A stretch of 64,000 bases of DNA from Pleurotus djamor (taxonomy: Eukaryota; Basidiomycota; Agaricomycetes; Agaricales; Pleurotaceae): contig JAPEVF010000116.1 in the NCBI GenBank assembly GCA_029747585.1, positions 1-64,000 on the forward strand, written 5' to 3'. Below the pieces are notes generated by a model, which searched no databases, had not been told where the DNA came from, and saw only the letters and a program-made list of their open reading frames with translations. Shown piece after piece: positions 47,031 through 58,600 of this stretch; positions within the stretch are counted from its first letter, which is position 1, and the number at the start of each line of letters is the position of its first letter. A program made the position numbers and the translations under genes.

Positions 47031-48190
47031 ATCCTTGTGAGTTCGATAACTCTCCGAGATCTCGGGTTTGTTGACACCAGACAATGCTGATAGGGTTCCA
47101 CGGAGGATTTATTGAAATGTGCTTGATTTAGACACTGGCAGGTCAAAGATAGGTCCCATATCATACAGCGGAATCTATGGTAGATGTCTGTATCATACGT
47201 TCTATGTTTCTTTTCCGGTATTGAGGGATATAATGGAATTTATTTAAATCTATATTGAGCTCAGGAACAGACTCAACAGACGTGCCGAGGAGGGAACCTG
47301 AACGGCAATCGTTGTTGAGTAGATGCAGGCACAATTACTTTACGTCTCAATTCATCGCAGACGTATCCTTTGCCGACGATCCCAGTCAAGACTTTCTTCA
47401 CACCAAGTTCAATTCGAGGAGGGAAGGGACTCCTAGAAATTGATGAGGTCCTCCCAAATCCGACCAGGCACAGAATTAGACGGTTCGCCTTGGTTAGATT
47501 TGCTCAGTTAGTCCTCCCAAATTCAAGTTACTAGGTGGTCGATTGGGATACTATACTTATTCCGTTATGTCCGGTATGCAAAGGCAGGCCCACCACGTTG
47601 TACTAGCCACTACTTAGTCGAGGGCTATGGGACTCGGGCCGAGCCCGAAGTCGTTTTGGTTTGGTATGATTCGAGACCCTACCTAGCACAGCGAATCACC
47701 AAGCCATCATCGTTCGGGCAACACTGCAAGCCGCCCCTTGAAAAGCGTCAGAGTCTTCCAGGATCAGCTGTACTCCGGAGTATTGACGATTGATATATTG
47801 ATAGCTGGCTGAAAATACGAGGGATGTCAAAATCTCAAAAGGCCTCTAAATGCAATGCTTGGCGGGTTTTGGGCCAGCAAATTAGGAAACTTGCGCAAAA
47901 CTACGTGTCAATATAGCGGGGCCAAGCACAGACGCAGACGCTTCGACGTGAAGAATAAAGAAATGTCAAACTAACACCTTGCACTAATTTATTCGCTTGA
48001 AGGCTTGGACGACGACACCGCTGCAGCCCATTGCAGTATAAAAGCTGGATGAATACCCCTTGATTCATCAGCCAACCTTTTCAGCCACTTCAGTAGTAAG
48101 CCTCTCCTCCTTTACTCGCAGTCGCTGAATTCAAGACTCACTGACTACTATCGTATTTTATGTAGGCTTCAAAGTCAGCTAATCAATCAC
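47031..48190. other. Gene-poor region between copies 1 and 2
   Basis: Beyond the 3' UTR of copy 1 (to about 47143) I see no gene. A partial repeat of GTCCTCCCAAAT occurs twice near 47448 and 47511. The composition and lack of open frames fit accessory or decayed repeat DNA. Confidence 0.4.
48037..48044 (+). promoter_or_regulatory. TATA box of small secreted protein copy 2
   Basis: TATAAAAG, 155 bp upstream of the ATG. A shared leader element CAGCCAACCTTTTCAGCCACTT follows at about 48069-48090. Confidence 0.6.
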
Positions 48191-48191
48191 A

Positions 48192-48528
48192 ATGCGCGTC
48201 GCTTTGATCCTCCTCACCTTCGCCGTTGTGCTTGCCATCGCTAGCCCCGATGTTGATGGCAAGAAGGGAAAGAAAGCTAAGGGTGGTCTCAAGAAAGTGA
48301 AGGCCCCCAAGGGCAAGAAGGGCGGAAAGAAAGCAGCAGCAGCCGCTGCTCCTGCCCCAGTTGAGGATGCTCCTCCTGTGGCTGCTGATGACGCCCCCGT
48401 CGATGCCCCTGCCGCCGACGCTCCTGCTGATGCTCCTGCTGACGATGCTCCTGCTGATGACTCTGCTTGTAAGTTACTCCAACTCTCCCTAACTCATAGC
48501 GTACTTAAGCTCTCTTAAATCAACAGAA
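48192..48528 (+). CDS. Small secreted lysine/aspartate-block protein, copy 2
   Basis: About 92 residues, a diverged paralogue of copies 1 and 3. Signal peptide MRVALILLTFAVVLAIASP, then basic block (DGKKGKKAKGGLKKVKAPKG), Ala run and Asp-Ala-Pro block ending DDAPADDSA. The exon ends ...GCT T at 48468, and the intron 48469-48526 has GTAAGT and CAACAG ends. Joining restores TAA across the junction, so splicing itself creates the stop codon. Without splicing the frame would continue and add about 16 residues. The 5' UTR intron runs from about 48097 to 48167. Confidence 0.75.
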
Positions 48529-49404
48529 TTGCAGAGATAATTGGCTGGAAACTTTCTCGGTCGTGCTCCGGGCTCTCCTAGTTGGTACTCTACTAGCACC
48601 CCTCGACCGTCAGGTTGCCCTAAATAGTCTATTTGGGTTATACTAAAAGTACTACGCTGCTACATTATGCTATATGATATGCACCATTCTTCCCTGATAC
48701 TATTGTAGAGGATTTGAGAATCTGGTTTCGCCCAAGTCGTCGTCGTGTTCCTGGGATGTCGAAGTCCGACGACCCTACTATGCCTCCTATCGATTCGAGG
48801 CAACTAGGCTCAGCAAAAACGTCACTGGGCAACCACTGGTCTTGAACTCATTGGTATACTAGAGTGCATTATAAGCCTTATATAGAGCCGCTCACCTTGG
48901 ACCTCAGGCCTCAGAGACGACACTCAGAGATGTGCGACTGGATAGTCAGGGAAACCATGTGAGATAGAGCCACCTCCCATGTTCTAAAGAATCTGCTTTG
49001 CATGCCATTGCCCAGGGTCGCGTATACAGGCTTCCCTACGAGCATGAAGAGCTCTGTGACACTCAATTTTACAAAAGTGTGCTCACGAGGAATCTAGTGA
49101 CGCAAAGTTATGCTTGGACGCTGCCACATTGTGAGATTAGGAGTGAGAAACCATCAGTTGCCTGAGACTTCGTCACTGACTCAAAATCGTTCATAACATA
49201 GAGGTGTACTTGCGGGCCACCCCAGAGGCACTGCACCCTTAATCACTGATACATGATGGGCTTCTACTTGGACGAGGACCGGGTCACAAGGCTAGCATCA
49301 CGCAAAAACAAGAGAATCGAGCAACCCATATCCCATTATATAAGTTCTAAGTACCGGTTGAAGTAAACGTATTCTACAGATCTATCGTAGCACGGAAACG
49401 ATAA
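48529..49404. other. Gene-poor region between copies 2 and 3
   Basis: About 875 bp without a supportable gene. Some stretches (for example near 48850) look weakly like decayed tRNA-derived sequence, but not enough to call. Confidence 0.35.
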
Positions 49405-49519
49405 ACCCGCCAGTGTCTAAGTCAAGCACATTTCAATAAATCCTCTGAGAAACCCTAGGATCATCGGTTCGAGTCAGTCATGAATCGAGGCTTCTGTGGC
49501 TGATCAAACTCACAAGAAT

Positions 49520-49768
49520 TTACGCATCGGCGTCAGCAGGGGGAGCATCGTCGACGGGGGCATCAACGGGGGCATCGTCAGCGGCAGCTGGGACATCATC
49601 GACGGGGGCGGCGGGGGCGGCNGCAGCAACCTTCTTGCCCTTCTTGGCTTTAGGAGCCTTAGGAGCTTTGGGCTTCTTGACAGCCTTCTTCTTTCCGTCG
49701 ACTTCCGGGCTGGGGCTGGCGATGGCGAGCACAACGGCGAAGGTGAGGACGATGAGAGCGACGCGCAT
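49520..49768 (-). CDS. Small secreted lysine/aspartate-block protein, copy 3
   Basis: 82 residues. The first 55 or so residues equal copy 1: signal peptide MRVALIVLTFAVVLAIASP, then the same lysine block. The acidic tail differs (PVDAPVDDAPPADADA against PVDAPADAPADDAAPADA in copy 1), showing that the Asp-Ala-Pro part is the variable region. An in-frame n at 49621 falls in an Ala codon. The stop lies seven bases before a GTGAGT donor, as in copy 1. The 5' UTR intron donor reads GTAGCC instead of GTAAGT, so its splicing may be weakened. Confidence 0.78.
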   Translation of the reverse strand: MRVALIVLTFAVVLAIASPSPEVDGKKKAVKKPKAPKAPKAKKGKKVAXAAPAAPVDDVPAAADDAPVDAPVDDAPPADADA

Positions 49769-49900
49769 TGTGATTGATTGGCTGACTACGAGCCTAGGCA
49801 AAAAAGCGATCAGTGAATGCCTGAAGGTTTAGTTAGGAAGAGGGCTACTATTGAAGTGGCTTGAAAAAGTTGGCTGAGGAACGACGGTCAGTGAATAGCC

Positions 49901-49908
49901 ATTTTATA
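49901..49908 (-). promoter_or_regulatory. TATA box of small secreted protein copy 3
   Basis: TATAAAAT on the minus strand, about 133 bp upstream of the start codon at 49768. Same spacing class as copy 1. Confidence 0.6.
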
Positions 49909-49916
49909 TTTCATTC

Positions 49917-50289
49917 TTCGCTGGGAGGTTTGCAAGGTCGACAGGACCATTCTGACTTTCAGACTATACTGCTTGGAAAGATGAGCCATGAAACACAAAC
50001 CGATGTCCTAAAAGCTAATGCCAAGTTTGGTCGAATGCTGGGTTTAAAGGACTGCTAGTTAGTAGTCCGATGTTTGCTGGACTATGTACCTGAAAACTCC
50101 GCGATGTTAACGCGATTCTGAAAGCGATTCTGGTATTTCAAATTTGAGGACGTTGAAATAAATATACAAGTAACAACTGGGACGAATGGGTCCACAGAGA
50201 ACAAGGCTGTGAAATGTTTAGCCCTCCTCATGATGGTAGTCCCAGATGCGTCGCACTTACTAGCACACTACCAATTTCACGCTCCTGAT
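49917..50289. other. Intergenic region upstream of copy 3
   Basis: About 370 bp between the inverted duplication and the mitochondrial repeat protein. Nothing recognised. Confidence 0.35.
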
Positions 50290-51032
50290 TCACTTCGTCC
50301 ATTTAGTGAAGGCATCTTTAACTTGCGTCGCTGCTGATTGGGCTACTTCGGAGTTCTTGGCTCCATTGAAGGTGTCTTTAACCCGTGTTGTTGATGATTG
50401 AACCACTTCGGAGTTCTTGGCTTCATTGAAGGCGCCTTTGACCCAGCCACCAGCAGACGTGGCTTTCTCGGAAATGTTGGCTTTGTTGTAACTATCCTTA
50501 ACCCAGTCACCAGCAGACGCTACCGTCTCGGAATTTTTGGCTCCATTGAAGGTACGACCCACAGACTGGACCATGTCTGTTGCTTGAGTCGAAGCTTTGC
50601 CACCAAATTGCCTCACGGTCTGCTCGGCGACGATCAGCGGTCAATCGCTAGTATCACTGTCACGTAATCCATGACCGACCTCTGCGCCCTTCTTCACAGC
50701 ATCGATGACAGCTTGTTTGAAAACTGGGAGACAAGTTGAATTGATGTTGACTAGCCACCTTCGAAGAACAACAAACCTGTGTACCGGTAAAATGCGTAGC
50801 CAGCCGCCGATACACTTGCCACCACGCCTGCAATGGTCATATAGCGCAGTATTTCTAGGGACAACGAGCCATTGTAGAAGTGGACATTATTAGGGGAGGT
50901 GGTTGGGCGTTGGCGGGAAGACGATCGGTAACGCGTGCCTAAGAACGGCTGAACGATACGCGGCCGGTAAATTGGAATTATGGGTAATAGCTTTGTCTGT
51001 GTCAGCTTTCGAACGAGCCTAGTGGCGGACAT
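50290..51032 (-). CDS. Mitochondrial membrane protein with four 20-residue repeats
   Basis: No named family recognised. The N-terminus MSATRLVRKLTQTKLLPII at 51032 is Arg/Lys/Thr-rich without acidic residues, fitting a mitochondrial presequence. A membrane helix follows (YMTIAGVVASVSAAGYAFY). Two introns later come four tandem 20-residue repeats of the type FNGAKNSEVAQSAATQVKDA, with amphipathic character and conserved NSE and VKD positions; these correspond to 60-bp DNA units at 50311-50550. The end is FTKWTK. The repeats recall late-embryogenesis-abundant or apolipoprotein-like helices, suggesting membrane or stress protection, but that is inference from pattern only. It lies head-to-tail downstream of KNL1, both on the minus strand. 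Confidence 0.72.
50311..50550 (-). repeat. Four 60-bp in-frame tandem repeats
   Basis: Units at 50311-50370, 50371-50430, 50431-50490 and 50491-50550. Each encodes a 20-residue unit beginning Phe/Tyr-Asn and ending Val-Lys-Asp/Gly plus one residue. Units share codons such as GGCTCCATTGAAGG on the plus strand but are not identical, so the array is old. Confidence 0.85.
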
Positions 51033-51270
51033 TCTCGCGAGGCTCGCGAGAGATAGATGGTGGTGAACAGAGAAACTGGGAATTATGAGACCTTCGAAGG
51101 CTCAAGCTCAAGGTCGACCCATTAAAACGTGCAGGTTGGGGGTGACGCGGCGCTTCGGCATCCTTCTACAACACGAGTTACTATACATAATACGATAATC
51201 CTAGATAAAGACCCATGTACACTATATACTATATTACTATATCAGAGTGCGCAAGATATACTGAGAATGA

Positions 51271-54200
51271 TCACTGATAAACTTCTTGAGCACCAATACA
51301 CGCATCCAGCAAGCAGGCATGGTTTTCTTCTGCGCTGGCTTCACTCAGACGGGTGACGATCGTCTCTCGTATCAGCTCCTGCCTACGAAGCATTTAGGTA
51401 ACCTTGATGGGAATAGAAAGATATGATGGCTTACTGAACAGACCCATAAGCAACCTTCACGTCGCAGGGAAGGTGACTTATGGACATTGGCCAACTCGCG
51501 AAAGTGTCAGGCGAAAAGGTGAAGCGCACAAATGCCTTGGCTTTGGCGGAAGGAAACATCAGCTGTGCTTTAGCGATGAAGCTGGCGGGGGTTGTAGGAG
51601 AGGGTATCTCGATCGTGAGGGGGTATTTGATGGCGAGCAGGTCGAGCTGCGATCGGATTTGCGTGCATGACGTCCAGTAATCGGCGAGACAATGAACAAT
51701 CTTATTTCTGTTTTGAGAAGGATGGAAAGGCGAAGTGGTCTCAAACTCACCTTTCGAAGGGTCCAATCTTGGTGGTTGCGCAGAAGTTGATCTTTCGCAG
51801 TAAGCATAAAATGGTCGCTCAACAGAGGTTGCGTGTCTTTCGAACGAGGCTTGGCTTTATCCTCCCGTTTCGAAATCGAAATTTGGGAGACTATCGGCCG
51901 GTAGTTGTTGCAAGGGATAGTGATGTTGTAACGCGAGGCGTAGGTGTATTCAAAGACATCGGGTGAAACTCTTGATGCATGGAACTTGTGCAAGTCCTCC
52001 ATGGCCTCAAGTTCGTCTAAAATGATGATGTTGGCATTGGCAAAAGCACGGGAAAAGTGTACCAGACGAGCTGACCTTTTAGTCTCATGACTTCGTCGAG
52101 TGTGCTGCTTTCTTGAACATGAAGTAAACGCTTGGCTGAAGCTATGGCAGCCTCGGATTGTCGACTCTCGTCTTCAATTTCACTCAGGCGTTCTTTCAGT
52201 TGGGCTAGTTGAGCATTACTCTCTGCAAGCTCGGCTCGCAAAGCCTCAACTTCCACGCTGGGTAGAAATGAGTAAGGCAGTACATATTTTTCGACGAAAG
52301 ACGCTTACTCTTGCTCAGCTATCGAGGCCTTGAGTTCATTCAAATAGTCTTGATCGCTTTCTAGGATCTCCTCAACTTCTGCTTGCTCCTTTTCCAATTC
52401 AGCCATCACTTCCGCATACTGCTTTTGCAGAGTAGGCAATATTTCCTCGGCTCGACCGGTAATACCCTCGATGGCTTGAGCATCCTGACATCGAAGTTGA
52501 CGTGAAAATCGCTAACGAGAGAACAGGATAGCCTACCGAACGTAGATCCTCCAGGCGCTGAGTAGCAATTTCATTGAGGCCATCAATCCACTGGAGCTTC
52601 CAATTGTACCACTCAGCCTTTGCCAACTCTCTGACATTGGTGCGAATGAGGTTGAGATGATGCTAGGTGAAAAAATCAACCCATCAGAGCAATGAATTAA
52701 AGAATAATCTCATCAGCATACCCGTAATTGATCCTTGCCCTCTTCATCCGCCGCAAGATACTCCGAGAAAAGCTCTGGCATAGCCTTGGCCGCCTCTTCC
52801 TCCATCTCTTGCATGTCGACTTTACTCTTCTTCATCCATGCGTCGAGATCGTTCGCGACTCTGGTGTAGAGTGATAGCTGTGGTAGATCAATAGCCGTAG
52901 CAATAGCGTACTCCGCCAACGGTATGTCAGCAGCCTGACGCTCTGGGCGACCTGGTTGTGACATCGACCGCCGAGGTGCGGTAAGCTCTTCCATAAACTT
53001 GATTCCTGATATTTGGAAGAATTCAGCTATTGAGATACTAGGCTATTGACACAAGCTATATGTCAACAAAAGTCACATATTCTTCAAGGAAGCACTCACG
53101 GTGTCTTCGTCTGGAGGGCCATCCTGTGGGATTATACCGTTTACCCATTGTTCTGTCGAAGCAAGTTTGGCGTTTGGCTGCGGAAGAGATGACGGTTCGC
53201 GATCAAGCGGTTGCCCTGGGTCATCTGCATCAAGCTCCATAGATTGCTCGTCCTCGCGGTCTGGTTGATACATGGGCTCAACTGGGGGTTGTTCGAGATC
53301 TTGACCATGAGGGGGCTCAAGCTGCTTTTCTTTCCCTTTGAGCGTTTGGGGTATCTCGCTCTTGTCAAAGCGCATCCAAGCATCAGACGAAGCAGATCCA
53401 ACGCTTGCCCTAGCTTTTCCAATTTTCTTGGGTGAAGGATTTGCTCCTGATGGGTCCGGTATTTGCGAAGTGGCCTGGGGACCAAGCACTCCGGAGCTCA
53501 TGCTTTGTCGACGAGAGAAGTAGCCAGACGGTCTTCGCAAGGTTGAACTAATACGAGGCTTTGAAGACGAGGCTTGATTTGACGAATTGCTACCATCAAC
53601 GGGGACGGACTGTGGACCGGAACCATCGTTAGAACTAAGCGCAACCCGTCGCGTCGAAGGGTTCTGCAAATCCTGTTCTTGCGTATCCCGCGAGCGCTTG
53701 CTGCCTCGGGTGGTATCCGTAGTGGAAGGACGTGGTTTCTTGGGAGATGTTTTAGAAGTAGGAGGAGCAAAGGCAGCCGTGAACGTAGGTTTGGGTTTAC
53801 TTGGAGAAGAAGGCCTGGGACCCGCCTTGGTCTTACTTGGAGAGGTAGAAGGGGGTTTGGGGGTAAATACACTAGAGGAGAGAGGGAGGTTGGCGCTAGT
53901 CGAGGATGTTGCTTCTGCGTTGACTGATTCAGTCGGTCGTTGAAATACGGGAGGCCGTGGAGGGGGTTCTGTCGTCTCATTTGGGGGTAAAGTATGATTC
54001 ACGGTAGGTGTAGACTCGACAGGAATCCCATTCACCGCATGGATATTACCATAAAGTGATGTCGCTTCCATCGTAGTGTCAAAAGCCAGGCTGGGACGAG
54101 CACTGAATCCACCCAGACTGGCTCGCCCGATAATCTTGCTGATGTTGACAGTTTCTTCGCCATAAAAACCTTCAACTAAGCTCCCTTCGGAGCTCGTGAA

Positions 54201-55456
54201 AGTGTCATCAATGTCCTGAGGTCCACGTTGTGGGATCGACTGTGCGTTGGGTAATGACTCTCGGGCTTGCATTAATCGACCCAACGCATCGTCAAGGTCC
54301 ATGTCATTATCAAATGAATGGTTGCCGCCGCGATTTGGAGAAGAAAATGTAAGTGGGCCAGTGCCCTCGTCTTCTTGAGGTTGTTCGAACGGTGTATCGC
54401 CCGAATGCGTCACAGCGCGGAGAGCCAGCCATGCTGGGTCTTGATGCGCCGGCGTTCGGAGGCCTTGAGTTATCGGGACGGTAAACTCCATGGGAGCTGA
54501 TTGTGTATCGTCTAGGTCAGTGATACCAGACATATCCATATCTTGGGAAGTATCGGCGGACAGGTCAGCGGCATCCTGTTTCAGCTGCAGAGAAGGTGGG
54601 TCTGGGCGAGGAATATTGGCGAGCTCGGCCAATGGTGGACGGTTGGAAGGACCACCGATGGATAGAGTTCGACGACGGATGAGATTAGCGTCCAGGGCCT
54701 GTGTGACATCCATGTTGTCATTGTCATCGTCCTCGCCCATGAAATGAGTATCATCATCAGTGTTGAAGTCGAAGTTGTCATCTTCGAAATTGAAGGAGTC
54801 GTCCGTAATACGAGGGCCAATGGAGGTTAAATCCATATCCTCGCTCCCTGCCATAGAATACCGGACTGAACTCCGTCTCCGTGAACGGGCACCTGGGTAG
54901 TCGTTCTCGTTAGCGAGGGCAGGAGGATCGGGATGTGATTCATGGTGTGAGGCTTGTGGAGAGGATTCTGGGGAGGATTGCGGAGAGTCTGTCGCGTTGG
55001 TGCTGGCCGTGTTGTCGCCAGCCTTCTCAAAGATCCTGACCTTCGCCGTCCGCGCGAAGCTAACTCTCCGTCCAAGGGATTTCCGGGAAGTATTATCATA
55101 GATGTTGTTGGTAGTAAAGTCTCTTGTCAAGTCCATAGACTGTGTAGCATTTTCGTCGATTAAAGAAGTGGATTGGCTGGAAGGAAGTGAGGATTGCGAG
55201 CCATTCTGTGGTATGGCGACGGAGCTCTTTAGGATACTTTTCCGCGGAACCTGATACGCCCTCAGTAAAGTCACATCCATGGGCAGCAAAGGGCACTCAC
55301 GAGTGATCGTCTGGCCTTTGCGAGAGGACTAAGTTCGCCTGGTGCAATGCTATACGCCCGTCGTTTGCTCCGTTGTATAAATGCGGGTTTGTTCTGGTCG
55401 CCAACAACGGCGATTGACTTTCGTCTGGCATTTGGCGAGTGTTTGGAAGAGACCAT
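51271..55456 (-). CDS. SPC7: KNL1/Spc7 outer-kinetochore scaffold
   Basis: Scaffold that docks Bub1/Bub3 and PP1 at kinetochores. Start MVSSKHSPNARRKSIAVV at 55456. The N-terminus has both PP1-binding motifs: SILK (PRKSILKS) and RVSF (GRRVSFART). MELT-like repeats follow, for example MDLTRDF, MDLTSIG, MDVTQAL, MDMSGI and MEFTVPI. A long low-complexity middle leads to a conserved C-terminal part: the coiled coil (VEVEALRAELAESNAQLAQL) and the RWD-type region with YASRYNITIPCNNYRPIV, DYWTSCTQIRSQLDLLAIKYPL and MSISHLPCDVKVAYG. The final exon ends at 51271. About seven introns, roughly 1,250 residues. Head-to-head with kinesin-6. Confidence 0.93.
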
Positions 55457-55647
55457 GGACGTCGGTAATCAAGAAATGCGGCACACTCAACATCCGCGAT
55501 CCCGTTCAACACGATCACATGGGTCAAGTGGCGAATGTCATGTGATCAAGCGTCGCGGTCACGCGCATTCGTGCCTTGAGGCTCAAGCGTTTCATTTTGC
55601 TGCCATTCAACTTCAATCCGTACCACCACCGTCATCGCTCGACTATT
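55457..55647. promoter_or_regulatory. Bidirectional promoter region KNL1 / kinesin-6
   Basis: Only 191 bp lie between the two start codons of divergently transcribed mitotic genes. The region is GC-rich with CG-containing stretches and has no TATA box, which suits co-regulation through the cell cycle; specific sites were not identified. Confidence 0.5.
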
Positions 55648-58600
55648 ATGCCACCAAAGGCAGCTACACGGACTTCCACGCGCACGAAAGTGGCCACAGT
55701 CCCCACAACGACCAGGACAACGAGAGCTGCTGCCAAAGCAGCTGAGCCAGCTCCCACCGCCGCTCCAGCAATCAAGAAAACTACCAGGAAGCCACTGACA
55801 AACAGAGTTAATGCTGAGGACGCGGCACCAGCAGCCACAAAGCCCGCGCCTGCGAAGCCCCCGTCAAAAAACCGAACCTTGGTCAAGACGAATAGCCAGA
55901 TAAATCAAGCCGCATGCGAGAATGACGACGACCGTGAGCCTATCATGGTAAGCTCTCTCACTATATGATCCTTACACTATCCCTCAATCCGCTAAAACTA
56001 GGCCTTCCTTCGCATTCGGCCCAATTTAACACACGATGCCTCAGTATCACAACCATACCTCGCCCATCTCAATAACACTTCCGTCAGAATGACCGATCCA
56101 AATGGCAATGCTCAGTCCAACAGTCGATTCCGTATATCCACTGTGCCACCATCATCGATCTATACATTCTCACACATCTTCCCCCCTGCCACCACGCAAT
56201 CTGATTTCTTTACAAAGACGACACTCCCAATCGTCCGTGATGCATTGAACGGACAGAGTGGTCTTTTGTTCACTTATGGTGTCACGAACTCGGGAAAAAC
56301 CTTCACAATCCAAGGTGGTTCGGAAGAGGGTAGCGCAGGTATCCTGCCAAGGACCGTTGACGTCATATTCAACAGTATAGATGGGTTACACGCGGACGGC
56401 AAGGTGAGTACCCGTTCGCTTTCATTGCGCATAATTGACTAAATATCTATAGTACCGACCTGTTCGCCTACATGGTATTGAAGCGGCAGAACCTAGTGAT
56501 TCGCGACCCCCACGCGTCGTCCCAGCTGCAGCTGTTCAGCAAGTATTGGATCAGACCATCGAGGATGTTTCAAGCGACACCGACGTTGACTCTACTGCGA
56601 TCCAGCTTGACCGAAACTACGAATACTCTATCTGGCTGTCATACGCAGAAGTCTACAACGNAAAAGATCTATGATCTCTTGGACACTGCAGATAATTCCG
56701 GGTCGCAAACCTCCATCCCTCGTTCTGCGAGCAATCCTTCCTTACTATTGATGCGAAAGGCCCTTAACTTACGCCCATCCCCTCCGGACGATACTGGATC
56801 TGACGTCCCAGGAAAATATGTTTCCGGCTTGAAGCAGTTCCGAGTGCACAACGCCTCTGAAGCTAAAGCACTCGTGAAGATGGGACAGTTGCACCGACGT
56901 GTCTTCGGGACCCTAGCGAACCGCGAGAGCAGTCGAAGTCATGGAATAGTTACCCTCAAGATAATCAGAGGTCACCGAGGCGAGAGGAATGACCCCACCG
57001 CTTTACAAGTTTCGCGACTCACTCTCGTCGATCTCGCTGGTTCTGAGCGAACGAAGCACACCCAAACAACTGGTGATAGGTTGAAAGAAGCCGGTAACAT
57101 CAACAAATCTCTAATGGTACTCGGGCAGTGTATGGAAGTCATGCGCTCTAACCAGCGCCGCCTTGCGGTAAGCCTTGCCCATGAAGGCGTCGGGCTCGAG
57201 GGTCGTATGGACACACGAGACGTTAAGAAAGGCCTTGCGATTGTACCTTTCAGGCATAGCAAACTGACGGAGCTGTTAATGGATTACTTCACTGGAAATG
57301 GACGGGTAGTCATGATCGTCAACGTCAACCCGTACGATACGGGTTATGATGAAAACTCCCATGTCATGAAGTTCGCCGCGCTCGCAAGGGAAGTATACGT
57401 GACACCGGCCCCTGCACCGATGCAGCGCGCGCCGCTCGCGAGCAGCAAAGTGTCTGATGCTCCAAGGCCATCCCAAACTACGAGAAAGGTTACCATTGAC
57501 AATGGCGGCCCCGGAAGGAAATCAGCTGTCCTTACTGTTCTAGAAGGTACTTGTCCACCACATACACCAACTTGTACTGACCTTGATATTGACCTTTATA
57601 TTTACCAGAGGAAGAGCCTGACGAAGGCTATAGCAATGACAGTGAACTTGCAAACCCTCTTGTTGATGCTTTGTTCGATGAGATTGAGTCGTTGCACGTC
57701 CAGGTCAGTCCATCCTTGCTATTCATCTCGCGAAGACGGGAATGCTGAACCCCAATCAGTTGTTCGAGTGTGAGTTGAAATGTGCGGTCATTGAGGCCGA
57801 GACCAGAGAAGAGGTGATGAAGGAGATGGAGGAACGTATGCGTCAGATGGAGAAGATGTATGCAAGGCGCCTGATGAATGAAGTACGTTGTTTATCAAGT
57901 TTTCCGCCGCGTTATTAACAATTCGAAAAGGTAGAGCGGAACGAGATGAAGACAGACGCCAAGATCGAGTTCCTACACCAGTCTGGCTTATTCAACAGCC
58001 CCACGAAACGTCCCCAGCCAGTTCTCGAAGAATCAGAGGATGAAATCGTAAACTTCCATTTCCCTGTATCCTCGAGTAGACCATTGACAACAGTTACAGA
58101 GTCACATCATCGAGGAACTTGATGTCGAAATGGATCTCGTCGCATCTGGGGAAGAATTGGTTGAGGAAGGCAGCTCAGTATCGGGGCATTCTCGCTCACC
58201 CTCTCCATCAATTCGGCCCAAAGCCAAACATTCCAGCAACGTCCCGCCCGTACAAACCAGACAAAGTATGGGCCGAACTGAAGTAGTGCACCACGTACCC
58301 CAAGGTCCAGCGGCTGTCAAGTTGCCTTCGGATGAAGAAGAGCTGTCGGAGACGGAAGACGACGACACGGAGGCGGATGACATTGAAGACGAGTCGGATG
58401 ACAGTGGGGGAGAAGAAGAGATTGAGTCTGATGACGATGATTGGCAGCCAGACGCGCCGCCGAAGGGTCAGAAAGCTACCAGGAAGTCGACCTCGTCATC
58501 GACTTCAAGGCCTCAGGCCCAGGGTCCAACTAAAGGAAAGAAAGCGGTGAGAATCTCAGATATTGACGAAGAACTGGAGTGTTTGTCTATTAAGGATGAT

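Larger units (their letters stand above)
46622..47143. repeat. Left arm of an inverted duplication
   Basis: About 520 bp containing small secreted protein copy 1 with its TATA box, 5' UTR intron, coding sequence, stop-adjacent intron and 3' UTR. The same order is found on the opposite strand at 49405-49916. Exons and both untranslated regions match closely, for example the 3' sequence TTTATTGAAATGTGCTTGA. Intron interiors differ. Confidence 0.8.
49405..49916. repeat. Right arm of the inverted duplication
   Basis: Reverse-complement copy of 46622-47143, holding small secreted protein copy 3 in the opposite orientation. The two arms are about 2.3 kb apart. The match covers TATA box to 3' UTR; intron interiors have diverged. 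Confidence 0.8.

Noticed and set aside
47560..47720. Second SINE copy
   Set aside because: A B-box-like stretch is present, but no A box at proper spacing and no A tail.
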